From positions 9,796,001-9,860,000 of the forward strand of contig OW051496.1 in the NCBI GenBank assembly GCA_932521035.1: a stretch of 64,000 nt of DNA, read 5' to 3'. Below the pieces are notes generated by a model. The model was not told where the DNA came from. It did not search any database and saw nothing but the letters and a program-made list of their open reading frames with translations. The DNA comes from Oscheius dolichura. Taxonomy: Eukaryota; Nematoda; Chromadorea; Rhabditida; Rhabditidae. Positions 11,008-21,569 of this stretch are shown here, one piece after another. A program made the translations under genes and the position numbers. Position 1 is the stretch's first letter; each line of letters opens with the position of its first letter.

Positions 11008-12453
11008 ATGAGTAATCTCCCTCCACAAAACAAGCTGTCCAATGAATCCTCTGAAAAAAATAGGTGAGAGACTGTTAGTTTCGAAACTTATCAGTCGTCA
11101 GTAATCGAGCCAAGCAGCGCCCTTCCGCTGGCAATCAAAAATTAGCTGCTCAGAAATCATCAGGACAGCCCAATTCGCAACAAGTAGTTGAAAATGGCTT
11201 GCAAGCCCCGCAGCCCAGAGTTACTCGCCGGTGGAAGAAGAAGACGTGGTGGAGTAATACAATTGCATCTCAGACGCCTCAGGCTCCGCCGGACGAAATC
11301 CCTGTCAAACAGACAGAAGACTCGGACAAGGTGCAGCAGACTACGCCTTTAGCAGCGTTTGTCACGAAGACTATACGATGGTTCGAATTTTTTTAACTGA
11401 TATGTATCGTTTTCAGGGCTATCAAGATCGTAGTTCCTGATTTGATCGAGATAACTCACCAAAAGTCGGAAGACGAGTGGAATCAACTGGATATCATGAT
11501 TCTTGAAGTGTATGGTAGGTATTTTCCCTAATTTACATAGTTGTATGTTTATTTAGAAAGAAATTATTTGACCGAGGAGAAGAGAAACGAATTGAAGGCA
11601 TTGGTAAATGATTTCGAAGTGGCGCTCCGGGAAACGTTACCAGAAGCCAGATTGGATTTGTTTGGCTGCCGTCAATGGCTGCGGGACTTTCAATTGTGAC
11701 CTGGACGTTTGCTTCCGGTTCAAGGAAACCATTCCCCCGGAGGTTGGCCTTCTTTTTACTTGAACTGTTTATTTGTCTTTAGGCCCCTGGCCCACTAAAA
11801 GTCGTGCGACAAATTACAAGAATCCTTGCTAAGAAATATAAGGAAACTAACCCACGGCCCTCTTTCTTGACCATCTGTTTCCGAGTTCCAATTGTAAAAT
11901 TTGAACTACTCGGAACGGAAGGAGAGTGAGTCTCTGCCGTTTTTTTTCTTCCTATGGCATTAAATTTTACAGTATCAGCTTCTATAACGATAACGCTTTG
12001 AAGAATACAGCCCTGTTTCAAAAGTACTGTGAATGGGAACCTCATACGACGAAGTTTACGGCGTAACAGGCCATCAACCAGTGGTACTGTCAGCTAAACA
12101 AAATTTCTCTTGGCCTAATAGAGGATGGAGACGGTGCCCAGCTCAAAGAGGGCGTCGGCCGGATGAAGAAAGTACTGAAAGCGTTTCCCCAAAGAATGTA
12201 TATTCGCCATACGGCCATTAGCAAGACCTACAGAGAGCTGTACGCGGTACCTTATACCGTACAAGAGAGGCGGCTATTTTTTGGCGTGGCCTCCTTTTAC
12301 GATGTGATTTTGCTGTTGAAGCAGCATGGGGTGGGTGTTCCTTTTTCTTATACAAATAAAAATTGATTTTAGGTCGGAATCAGCTGTTCTAATGGAATGT
12401 ACTCCTACACTACGCAAAAGGAATTCCCAGCTGCTGCCCAGCTTCAAACATAA
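11008..12453 (+). pseudogene. Terminal nucleotidyltransferase copy C, frameshifted and internally deleted
   Basis: Starts at ATG 11008 in the position equivalent to copy B and shares its exon layout: the N-terminal Gln/Ser-rich segment, the KSEDEWNQLDIMILEVY exon, the catalytic exon and the CEWEP exon. In the catalytic exon, at about 11663, two bases of the GGATCG run that encodes Gly-Ser in copy B are missing, which shifts the frame; the downstream CDLD motif (intact DxD) is then out of frame. After CEWEP the sequence jumps directly to the C-terminal GRQ/VVLS segment, so the middle domain, PAP-associated domain and more are deleted. The tail (YRELYAVPYTVQER, then VGISCSNGMYSYTTQ) ends at TAA 12453, with a poly(A) signal near 12537. 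Confidence 0.75.
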
Positions 12454-12663
12454 TCAACAGTAATTTATCTACAAGTTCTATATGTTTTAAAATTATGAGC
12501 GGTATCGCCTACAATGCGAAATTACTGCCCGTGATAATAAATAAAGAATATTTTATCGATTGTAATGGTCTTTGCGTGAATGGGGAGCGAGAACTTATTT
12601 CCGCGCCCCTTGCGGAAGCCCCGCAGGCATGTCGACGAGGAGCCACCTAGCAGGGGGTCCGGG

Positions 12664-12772
12664 GGGCGCAGCCCCCCGGATTGCTTACTGTGAGTTTTGT
12701 TTGCAGCCGTACAAGCTCTAAATATCGTTCTATAGAGAGATTATAAGGTAAGTATCCGGGGGGCTGCGCTTT
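12664..12772. repeat. Short G/C-ended inverted repeat
   Basis: GGGCGCAGCCCCCCGGATTG at the left is mirrored by ATCCGGGGGGCTGCGC at the right. The element lies just upstream of the F-box-like pseudogene start and may have replaced its promoter. Confidence 0.6.
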
Positions 12773-12785
12773 TTTAAACGATGAC

Positions 12786-13776
12786 TTCATTCCACCCCTC
12801 TCGAGAGAATAATTACCAAGGTTTTTTTCCCTTTTCCTCAATCTATAACTTTATTCCAGTTAGGGGAAAAGAGTTATTTTCGGCTGCAACAGACATGCCG
12901 GGATATGGAGGAGTTCGTTCGAACCAATCGGAACATATGGATTGTGGCGGCCCGGTGGTATTGCCACCTAGAGAGCGGAAAAATGGCGATACTGGAAAAC
13001 TGCAACTCTGCTACTTTATTAACCATAGAAAGAAATATGGTGAATTACCTTATGGAGTGCCCTTCATAGATTTCATACCTCATTCAAGTTAGCCACATCC
13101 ATTTCAGTTTGCCAACATTTAGGACCTGTATACATCGAGGAGAACTTCAAAGAATTCTATACTGCTATGAAAAGGCACCATATCACAACTATCTGCCTGG
13201 ATTGTCCACTCGAAATTTAAATAAAGAGCAATGCTTGATGTTATTTAAACTTTTAAAGCCGCAGAAAATCTATGTGAATAGTATAAGATCAGATCGATGG
13301 GAAGCACTGATTCCTTTAAACCATATTGTGAGTTCTTTCTTCTTGTTGATAAAAAAGAGGAATATTATAGAAACAAGTGACACTAACAGTGCAAGATGAA
13401 AATGCTCTCCTTGTGATGAAAATGCTGCTCCGCCGATGTAGGGCATAGTTTGTTGCTGTATAACAAATCGAGAAGAAAATTCAAATTTGTTCAAATCCGC
13501 CTTAAAAGTAAGAATGTTCGTGTATTTCCAATTTTATTTTAACAGTACTTATCTTCGGAACCTCTATCAACTCTTTGCCGTTTTCGGATGCACAAAGAAT
13601 GGAATGACCCGTCATTTCCTGGAGATAGCATAATGGAAGAAGACTTTGACCCAATTCAAATAACAGATCAGAATGCGTGGAATCGTTTAAAGTGCAACAT
13701 TGGTCCAAATGGATACTGCGACTTCTACATGAATAGATCTTTTGGAAAGATCACATATTACAAACAAACAAAGTGA
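12786..13776 (+). pseudogene. F-box-like family pseudogene
   Basis: Homologous to the complete neighbours. Exon 1 reads LHSTPLERIITK but has no in-frame ATG (the ATG at 12781 is one frame off). Exon 2 has YFRLQQTCRDMEEFVRTNRN, then shifts frame near 12975; its end reads KNGDTGKLQLCYFINHRKKY in another frame. Exon 3 also shifts near 13210, between ITTICLDCP and LNKEQCLMLFKLLKPQK. The exon 4 equivalent is missing. The last exon, starting about 13546, is open and ends at TGA near 13774. Several independent lesions make this a pseudogene. Confidence 0.75.
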
Positions 13777-13889
13777 GTTATTTTGAAAACACGAATTACA
13801 TATGATAAAGTTTTTTTAAATCGATTTTTGTATTTTTCTCATGAGAATAAATCAATTCGCTTGGACTTTTTTTCGCTTTCATCTATTGC

Positions 13890-14294
13890 TAGGGAAACGC
13901 CAGTTGTGGCGGCTCAATATTGTTTACTTCAAAAGGTGTCTCTTGTGAACCACAGTTCAGAGATCCACGAAGAACAGTAAATTTGTATACGTCGATCCTA
14001 AAGGTAACATTTTTTAAACATAACAGTTCCCATTATTTTCAGCTCCTGTGTTCCGACTCTTTGCCAAATCTTCACTACTTCTCGTTGAATAAAGTGTGGA
14101 TTGGAGCGTCGTCTCAATTCAAAGAAGCACTAAAGATACTTCGTGACTTCGACCCAAATCTCATTTATGAATGCAATACGATCGGAAATCTGCTAGGCAC
14201 GATCGACCGTGGTGGAGCGTCCAAATTCTACATGTATCACGGTTACGGGGACATCGAATACCGTGCAAAAATTACGGCACCTGACAATAAATAA
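13890..14294 (+). pseudogene. F-box-like family fragment (3' part)
   Basis: The exon from about 14043 to 14294 reads LPNLHYFSLNKVWIG and DFDPNLIYECNTIGN, ending at TAA with an AATAAATAAAG poly(A) signal. It matches exon 5 of the family (compare LPNLVKFNFADSS and DFNPTLVERNN). A degraded exon 4 may precede it. No F-box exon is nearby; the segment directly follows the pseudogene at 12786-13776 as a tandem partial duplicate. Confidence 0.6.
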
Positions 14295-14304
14295 AGCATC
14301 TTTT

Positions 14305-14354
14305 TATAGTTCTTTTCCAAAAAAATCAGATTATCGTAGCGGGTGGCAAAACCA
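14305..14354 (+). repeat. MITE A copy 5, 5' end only
   Basis: TATAGTTCTTTTCCAAAAAA followed by a diverged TTATCGTAGCGGGTGGCAAA; the rest of the element is absent. Confidence 0.65.
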
Positions 14355-14640
14355 AGGGGTTCGACTGTCTGTGAACTTCACCAGGGGAGATCAGATATGA
14401 ACTAACTGACTGACAAGGACGACAATCCAATTCTATCAGTTGTCATTCATGTGTTATTCAAATAAAGTCTCCACTAACTAATTCTCATCCTTTTTCTTCC
14501 CAAGGGTGGAGCCGCCCTGACTCATTTGGCAGCAGAGTCCATCTCTCCATCTTTTCTAAAAATGGTGATCGATTCGAATGATAAGGCACGACGATGCTTA
14601 TCGAGGGAGTGAGCCAGCTAAGCCAAACGCATGCAGGCAG

Positions 14641-14648
14641 TATTTAAG
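14641..14648 (+). promoter_or_regulatory. Possible TATA-like box of the galectin gene
   Basis: TATTTAAG lies 60 nt upstream of the galectin start codon; a pyrimidine-rich acceptor-like CCCCTATCAG ends 1 nt before the ATG and could be a trans-splice site. Both are inferences from position only. Confidence 0.25.
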
Positions 14649-14707
14649 GGCAAATATTGGCAATCGCTGGCAGTGGGCTCTCATATTGACTCGTCTCCCC
14701 TATCAGC

Positions 14708-15775
14708 ATGCACGTAGTTCACAACCCTGTGAGTTATCTTCTACAACTCTTTTTAAAAAGATCTTTGCTGCTATTTTTTAATAGAGAAATTCAACACTTA
14801 TTCTTTTCGCTTTGGGACCAAGCCCGAAATGGGGGTCGGGTACATTTGTCTCTGCGAGACCTTTTGGCCTAACGGCAAAGAAAAATCGACTGGAAATCGA
14901 AAATCCCGATCACTTTTGCTCAAAAGGTCCCGCGCGGAATGTTTTTCCACCCGTTATGGCAACCTTATTTTTTGAAAAAGAGCTATAGAGGGACCTAGTG
15001 GTTTTTCGAATTGAAGAGAATACAGTAACCCCTAATTTCCAGCCCGTTCCCGGAGTCATCGCTCTCCACGAGCAGATCCACGACGGATCGAAGATCGACA
15101 TCCACGGCCATGTCAACCTCGGCCACCACCACAACTTCACCGTTGAGCTGCTCTCCGGTCCTCATATCGTCCTCCATATTGACTTCCGCTTCCAACACGA
15201 ACACGAGATCGTCATGAACTCCTTCAGCCACAACGCTTGGGGAATGGAAGTCCGTCACAATAATCCCCTCCGCGCCGGAGATCACTTCCACCTCCATATC
15301 CACTGCAAACACGGAGGATACGATGTGAGCTCTCTATTTATCCCCGTTTTATTCAAATGGAATTTTAGATTGAGGTCAACGGCCACCATCTGGCTCACTT
15401 CCCTCACCGCCACGATATGTCCTCGGTCCAAGTCGTCGGCCTCAAGGGAGGAGTCCACGTCAAGGAGGTTAAATTCGAGGGATTCCATTTCCGTCACAGT
15501 GAGTCAATCCCGCTTTTCCCTTGGTCGAGGGTTGGTCTCAAAACGTGGCAAGAGCTCTTTCGTAAACAAGGGGCTCACTGAAACAGCTTATCAGCTTTTT
15601 TCCTAACGTGGCTCTGATAGTGTCGGCCATCTCGAAAGCTCTAAACATGATTGATGTTTGAGGCTGGGGACAGACTACAGTCGACTTTGGGCACGGAGGA
15701 TACAATTCCTATGGAACTCCAAGCTACCAGGCTCCTACTTTCAACAGCGGCCACTCCTACAACGCTTACTGGTGA
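14708..15775 (+). CDS. Galectin with Gly/Tyr-rich C-terminal tail (LEC type)
   Basis: Four exons, 14708-14728, 15043-15324, 15369-15498 and 15663-15775, give about 181 aa. The start MHVVHNPPVPG and the single carbohydrate-recognition domain are typical of nematode LEC galectins. Visible sugar-binding motifs: HIDFRF (canonical HFNPRF, so Asn is Asp), VMN, and WGMEVR, which fits WGxExR; VNGHHLAHFPHR marks the later strands. The domain is unusually His-rich. After it comes a WGQTTVDFGHGGYNSYG tail ending in YNAYW. Galectins bind beta-galactosides, and worm LEC proteins of this type bind glycolipids and glycoproteins (family knowledge). There is no signal peptide, as expected for galectins. Intron 1 holds MITE A copy 6. 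A poly(A) signal AATAAA is near 15818. Confidence 0.85.
14838..14988 (-). repeat. MITE A copy 6, in galectin intron 1
   Basis: A-family core with AAATCCCGATCACTTTTGC-like sequence and an AACCTTATTTTTTGAAAAAG end. Confidence 0.8.
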
Positions 15776-15865
15776 AGAAGTTAGAAGAGACAAAACTGTT
15801 GAGCAATGTACATCTGTCAATAAAAAATACCATTTGTTGTTTTTGAACATAGAAACCTTTTTGAG

Positions 15866-16012
15866 TCGGATGAGTCCTCGATAGTCTGATCCCCTGCACC
15901 CGTAAAGTCTCGCCAAGGCAAAGGTATAAAGGCGACACAGTTTTGTAACTGTTTTCGATAAAGATGATCCTCCTGCCGAGACTTTACGGGTGCAGGAGAG
16001 AGGGCTATTATA
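15866..16012. repeat. MITE B copy 2
   Basis: CCCCTGCACCCGTAAAGTCT and GAGACTTTACGGGTGCAGG arms; it lies between galectin and the first intact F-box-like gene. Confidence 0.85.
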
Positions 16013-16157
16013 TTCTGAGTTTTTGGATAGACCTGGGATGAAACATCTGGCTGAATGGAGAGGGAAATCTGCCCCTTCTGTTCCATAATCTTCCTAGTTG
16101 ATTCACAACAATTGATTTTTCCCTTCCTCTAATCAGTCCGCCTGTCTTTTCCGTCAA

Positions 16158-17627
16158 ATGGCGGCCATCTCTCTGCTCCAAATTCATCCGATTCTCCTGG
16201 AAAAGATTATTTCAAAGGTTTTCTTAGCTTCCAAATCATTTTTCAATTGTTTAAGTTGCACTGGAGAAGTTATTTCCGCCTGCAGCAGACATGTCACGAT
16301 ATGGAGGAATTCGTCCGAACCAACAGGAATATAACAAAATTGATGGCATTATACTGTTCGATTTTGTGGGAAAAGAATGAAGACGAAACACTGCAGCTAC
16401 GCTATGCCATTAACGTGAAGACATATGATGAATGCCCGTATGGAGTCCGGTTTACTCCGCTTACACCTCCTCCAAGTGAGACAAACTTATCGTTTTTACA
16501 TTTTTAACCATTTAGAAATCGAAGAAGGCTTTGACGACTTCTGTAATACGCTGAAAAAGCATCGTATAACAGGATACAGGCTTTGCATGGCTCATCGGGA
16601 CTATAGAATTGAACTGACTAAAGAACAATGTGCTGTGTTGTTCAAACTCCTCAAACCGGTAGAAGTACTCCTGAACAGTGAGGGATCCAATCGGTGGGAG
16701 GCACTTCTTCCTTTGAAGCAACTGGTAGGTCTTGTCTTTGCTCGGTTGTGCTTTTTAGAGGCAAGTTTTGGATGCTGACTGGAGTAATCCTTTGCTCGCT
16801 TTGCCCATGCAAATGGTCTAAAAGATTAAACCAGTCGGAACCCAGAAGCTGTCGGGTCAAAAAAATGTCCCAATCCAAGGGGCCACCAACCAGGGGATGA
16901 ACCTTGCGCATGGGCAAAACGCCCAATTTCGAGCGTGCTAGTTTTTGGGCGTAGACGGGAGTGTTGGGTGTTTGTGTCCGTATCTTGGCCATTTTTTGGT
17001 CGATTTCAAAATTTCAAAGACCGTCTTGGAGAGCACGTCAAGACGACTCTAATGAACCCGGTTACATCTCAACCACCCCGAGAAAAAAGTCGGTAACCCC
17101 ACAAGGTTGGCAGAGGATATGCTATGTAACGCGGCGCGCCCATGTGTGAGCAGAGCCAATTGGATTTAGGCCGTCCCCGGTACAATCATATAAAGAAATT
17201 ACAGAGATTTGCGGATGTGTCTGTGAACCAAAATACAACTCTGCCTGCTGTAAAACAGCTTCTCGTCAAGTTACCCCAAGTGAAAATGAGCATAACGGAC
17301 CGTGAACGAGGAACTCCCGACGCTATGTTAGATTTGTTAATCTCGATTCTCCAGGTGATTACAGAGGAGTAGTTTAACCTTTACCTATTTTAGTTTCTAA
17401 GCTCCGAGCCGCTGCCAAATCTTGTTAAATTCAATTTTGCTGATTCGTCATACTTCTACCCATTACCTTCTGCTGAAGAGCTACTGGAAAAGCTGGCTGA
17501 TTTCAATCCAACGCTCGTGGAACGGAACAACAAATGGGGCTGCACTATAGTAAAGTGTATGATCGGCCCTCTTGGCTTTTGTAAACTGAGCTTGGACAAG
17601 ATTTCTGGAAAGATAGCATACGAATAA
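16158..17627 (+). CDS. F-box-like family protein 1
   Basis: Five exons, 16158-16217, 16256-16475, 16516-16724, 17205-17354 and 17394-17627, give 290 aa with no break. The start MAAISLLQIHPILLEKIISK and the following YFRLQQTCHDMEEFVRTNRN resemble a degenerate F-box: a Leu/Ile-rich helix, then a Cys-containing helix like LxxVCRxW. Exon 3 carries the family signature ELTKEQCAVLFKLLKP and SNRWEALLPLKQL. Exon 5 ends in a beta-like GFCKLSLDKISGKIAYE. F-box proteins recruit substrates to SCF ubiquitin ligases, but the substrate domain here is not one I recognise. Intron 3 is swollen by repeat E copy 3. A poly(A) signal lies at about 17640. Close paralogs follow downstream. Confidence 0.75.
16908..17144 (+). 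repeat. Repeat E copy 3, in intron 3 of F-box-like gene 1
   Basis: Starts GCATGGGCAAAACGCCCAAT and contains GTGTCCGTATCTTGGCC and CTTGGAGAGCACGTCAAGAC; it ends near GGCGCGCCCATG. Confidence 0.8.
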
Positions 17628-17809
17628 GACACCTTGCAATAAAAAGTCATTGATTTTTGTAGCCCATGTGAATAAATCAATTGTCTGTTTCGCTTTTCTC
17701 CTAGTCTAAAGAAAGACCAAGCGTAGATCGCTCTTTCGCTTCGCTTCGCTTGTGTGTTTCCGCTTGATAGTGTGGTCCTCCTGTATATCAAACCCTCTTC
17801 CACCGTCTA

Positions 17810-19535
17810 ATGTCTTCCTTTCCTTTCTCGAATCTCCCCGCCGAGCTATTGGTTAATGTTATCTCCAAGGTTTTACATTATTTCTAATATTATTCATAAA
17901 ATTTCCAGCTAGAAGAGAAGAGTTACTTCAACTTGCAGCAGACATGCCGGGAAATGAGCCAGCTCTCTCAAACCAATCTAAATATCCAGATCCATGTGAA
18001 GGCATACTGTCGTCTATCTTGTCAAAAAGATGAGAACGGAGCTCTTCAATTTCTCTGCAACTTACATTGGTTACGCAGCCATAAGAAGGTAGACACCAAG
18101 GGGGATTGGTTCTATGGAGCGCGATTCGCCGACTTCTGTCCGAGTAAGTTACCCATTTATGCCCTATTTCGCAATACGCAATTCGCAATATTCAGGTATT
18201 GAAATGGACATGGATGTATTCTGTGATATTATGAAGAAATACCGTATGAATAGTGGAGGACTGTTTATGCAGTTTGTGGACCACAGAATCGACATCACCA
18301 AGGAGCAATGTCTGAAATTGTTCAATATTTTCAAGCCGACTACTATCAAGCTAAACAGCAGATGGTCCAATCGGTGGGAAGCTATCCTTCAAGTGAAGGA
18401 AGTGGTAAGTTTTCCCCTTGATTACTGTATACATGGGCGCGCCCGTTTTTGGGCTTTGACGGGAGTGACGGACGGGTCGTTTGTATCCGTATCTCGGGCA
18501 TTCCTCAGCCAATTTCGAAATTTCAAAAGTTAGCCAGGACAATTCTTCAAGGGGGATGTAATGAACTGAGCCGCAGCTCAAAAGCTGTAGCACCACAACC
18601 GTTGACCGTTCCACATTTCTGCACATTTGTGGTAATACAGACTTTCATCTCCAGCAAAACAGCTGAAATTTTGTTTTTCTGAATCGCCGTGACGTGATCT
18701 CCATGTAATTCTTTGAATCTCCAAAATTGATTCGTAGATAACCGAGCTATGACCACAAACGTGGTTTTTCCCACCATTTGGATCTTTCCGTAACGCTTAA
18801 TCTCAGCCAAATTAATGTTTGTAAGGCTACAGATTTTTTGTGAGAGTGTTTGAGCTGTAATTCAGTTCATTAGAATCGTCTTGACGTTCTCTCCAAGTAG
18901 ACCTTTGACTTATTGAAATTGACCAAAAAATAGCCGAATTATGGGCACAAACGTCCGTCGCGCCCGTTTACTCTCAAAAACGGGCGCGCCCGAGCGTTTG
19001 CTCCACTCATTTGAATAAAACCTTCCGATCAAGTAAATCGTTGGGGAACTACGGTATTTTAGTGTTTTTAGTTCCAATTCCCACCTCGAATTTGATAATT
19101 TCAGAAAGTTGTGCATGTCCAGCTAGAAGCAGCCGATGCCCTCTTCGCAGTGGAACAGTTCCTTCCCAAATTTGAACAAATATCATTAATTGTGAATCTA
19201 AAACGAGATGGCCCCCATTCCATAGGAAAGACGTATAATCTCCTCTCTTCGATTCTACAGGCATTTCCAGCGATTGGTCTTCACAAATTTAACCTTTTCA
19301 GTGCCTCCGTTCTGCACAACCGCCAAGCCGTCACCACCATTTCTCCTTCTACAAAGTATGGTACACTCCAATAATTTCTACCGATGATTTATTGGAACAA
19401 TTCCAAGACTTTAGTCCAATTGTATTAATAGAAGAGAGAGGCAGATGCGAATTAGAGTGCCGACTCGGTCCAGATGGTTCTTGTTGTGTCGTAATATTTG
19501 AAAATGGTTTTGTTCAGATTCTATATCGTGTATAA
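17810..19535 (+). CDS. F-box-like family protein 2
   Basis: Exons 17810-17869, 17909-18143, 18196-18404, 19105-19260 and 19302-19535 encode 297 aa. This member has the clearest F-box-like N-terminus: SNLPAELLVNVISKLEEKSY, then LQQTCREMSQL. Exon 3 has ITKEQCLKLFNIFKPTT and SNRWEAILQVKEV. Exon 5 begins CLRSAQPPSRHHHFSFYK and ends ILYRV. The last intron (19261-19301) must use a GC donor: ATTCTACAG is followed by GCATTT, and every other member has GT at this point. Only this junction restores the family frame. Intron 3 is about 700 nt because it holds a complete foldback element (18432-19003). Confidence 0.75.
18432..19003. repeat. Repeat E foldback element (both arms) in intron 3 of F-box-like gene 2
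   Basis: The left arm starts GGGCGCGCCCGTTTTTG and the right arm ends with the reverse complement, CAAAAACGGGCGCGCCCG. Arms of roughly 150 nt align over TTTGT.CCGTAT and CAATTTC blocks up to AATGAACTGA. The centre (about 18585-18860) has no coding content. This copy shows that single-arm E copies elsewhere are solo arms of a foldback element. Confidence 0.75.
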
Positions 19536-19565
19536 AGCTTTGTATCTATTTTTGGCATAAAAAGC

Positions 19566-19640
19566 AAAAATCTTTGTCGTGGGCAGGGATCGAACCCTCG
19601 ACGGGTAGCCCACTAGCCAGTCGACCGAAATTTGCCCAGG
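19566..19640 (-). other. tRNA-like sequence (relic or tRNA-derived repeat)
   Basis: On the minus strand a perfect B-box GGTTCGATCCC and an A-box-like TGGCTAGTGG are present, and outer TGGGCA and TGCCCA can pair. The spacing between boxes is far shorter than in a normal tRNA and no anticodon arm can be drawn, so this is not called a functional tRNA. Confidence 0.35.
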
Positions 19641-20216
19641 AAACCGATTTCGCACCAGCGCTGTTAAATTGCGAACATCTTGGCACTGGGTTCTTCGATT
19701 TCGTTATTTTAAAAACAAAAAACGCATCTGGCATAATTATTAATTGCAACGAGATCTCTCGATTGCTACCAAAATTTTTGGGATACGGCCTAATCTAATT
19801 TTCGTCCCTACCTGAAGGCCGCGGACTTGTTCAAGGCGGGCTTGGTATGGGCGGGTCGTGCACCTTATGCAAAAACTCCATTGACAAATTACTCTCCATC
19901 TGTTAACCCCTCCTTCTTTCCCCATCAACGAAAATATTGGTCAACTTTTGAGTTTCGACAAGTTTACCGGTCGAAAATTGGTCTGGTCGAAGTTGGTCAG
20001 AACAGTCTGCCTGAAGCGTCACTTCTTCCACTTCTCTTCCACTGATCGGCTGGCTTCATCGTCTCGCTTCAACCAGGTTGTCTTTATTGTGCTACTTTCT
20101 AAATTCAAAGAAATCTAATGGGAGCTAGAGAAGACAGGCGTTGTGGGTGCCCCATCCCACGTAAAATTACGTCGCCCATCTATTTGGGTCCTTCACTTCT
20201 CCCCCCTTTTTTTGCT

Positions 20217-20405
20217 CTAAAATGGATTTGTAATGGTCAATGGGACGTGTAACAGAGCGAATCCGCCGTCTCTGCTATAGATTCTTCGTTTCTCGAAGTT
20301 GAGTCCTGACCCGTTGTTCTTGGCCGGATTGAGTTCATCCGGAGCCACAGCGGTGTTTGGGCCGGTTGGACTCTTCCAGCTATAGGAACTCTGCCTCAAA
20401 TCCAA
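20217..20405 (-). CDS. Possible 3' exon of an unknown minus-strand gene
   Basis: An open frame ending in TNPF and a stop has protein-like composition, with SYSWKSPTGPNTAVAPDELN followed by KNNGSGLNFEKRRIYSRDG. I found no upstream exon that continues it, and no family was recognised. It could be chance. Confidence 0.2.
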   Translation of the reverse strand: MDLRQSSYSWKSPTGPNTAVAPDELNPAKNNGSGLNFEKRRIYSRDGGFALLHVPLTITNPF

Positions 20406-21107
20406 AATCTCGTTTGACTAAATTCTATACACAAAAATTTGCTTTGTTTCCTTTTTTTGCTGTTCGTTGTCTGTCTTTCAATTTTCAGGAAATGGCGCCG
20501 CTGGATCGACGGGCTGTGGGTTCATCTCCCTTCTTCTCCTTCCTGGGACTCGTTAGCACCGTTAGACCTCTTTCAATTATATTTCACAGTGAACCATTTT
20601 AGGTGACAGTTTTGAATGGAAAGAAGATGGAGAAAGACGTGGGAAGGGCGGATACAAGTCTAATTGGAGAAGTAGCTGACAAAAGCGACCCAACCTGCCG
20701 AGAGGAACAGTTTCAAGAGAAAAATGGAAGCCGCCAGGCAAGGTTGGTCGTTGTTTTCCAGTACAGCGGTCATGTAGAGATTCTCCTTTCCAAATTTTCA
20801 TTGTCAAAATTGATCCTATCCGGCCCGGTAGGCGGCATGCAAGTCCTGTGAAGACTTTTCGCTGTTAGGACCGATTCCCGGTCGCTTTCCTTCAAAAATC
20901 CCGAAGCGAAAGATTTTGATTTCAAGTGGCGGTCTATCTCAAAGCGTCATTTCCAATTTTTCATTTCTATTTTCAGATTAGCGGCCTCTTTTCGATAGAA
21001 GACAACTGGAAGACGAAAAATGAATGACGAAGAAGCGACTACAACAAACGACTGACTACATTTTCCTTGTTGCCCTCATCTATTGGCCAAAAACGGACGT
21101 AAAAGCT

Positions 21108-21437
21108 CTATTTTTGGGTCACCCTGTGCTGTATTTCTTTATTTTGCCAGTTTCTGCCGTTAAAAGCGCAAAACCGGTTGCATCCTCCATAGAAAGTTCC
21201 CTTGAATCCAAAAATGAACATAAAAGCTCCGTTTTGGATTGTATTTTGTTGTGTTGTTGCGCTCTGATAAAAATTCAGCGCTTTCAGCAGAGCGAAATTT
21301 ATCCTCACAAGGTCAGCAGCGGTGATAAGACCTCTAACAGAGGCGAAATCTTTCTTTACAATAAATTGGTCAACACTATCGTGCTGGCTTTTTGGAAGGA
21401 ATTTCATATTTCTTGGAAAAAGACTAGAAGTCTGCAA
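21108..21437 (-). pseudogene. Fragment of the small Lys-tail protein family
   Basis: The minus frame reads FLPKSQHDSVDQFIVKKDFA followed by SVRGLITAADLVRINFALLK, closely matching FLPKSQHKIVDQFIVKKD at 7161-7241 and QKKDFDSIRQIISGNVAALE in 8700-9315. Only the equivalent of one exon is seen; neither the N-terminal exon nor the acidic/lysine tail is found. A third, truncated paralog. Confidence 0.5.
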
Positions 21438-21569
21438 GTTTGCTGAGCGATGAAATTTCCTTCAGAAAAGGGCTATACCGTTTGCTCGACCATTTGACCC
21501 AATAATTATCGATTCTGGCAACTTTGCAGTGCCCATCCCCATCCATTATTATCCTCATAAGTCGCTAGG

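Larger units (their letters stand above)
19536..21107. other. Interval without a confident gene
   Basis: Contains the tRNA-like sequence at 19566-19640. A minus-strand frame at 20217-20405 and plus-strand segments at 20602-20760 look partly protein-like (for example GDSFEWKEDGERRGKGG in one plus frame, which soon meets a stop). No coherent gene model was found. Confidence 0.3.

Noticed and set aside
12597-12700. G/C-rich symmetric region suspected as a CpG-type promoter
   Set aside because: It is a short inverted-repeat element (12664-12772) and its flanks.
14995-15312. 105-codon minus-strand frame with an acidic Val/Asp-rich sequence
   Set aside because: It is exactly antisense to the galectin coding exon; its composition (EVEVIS, VVAEVD) mirrors the His/Asn codons of galectin.
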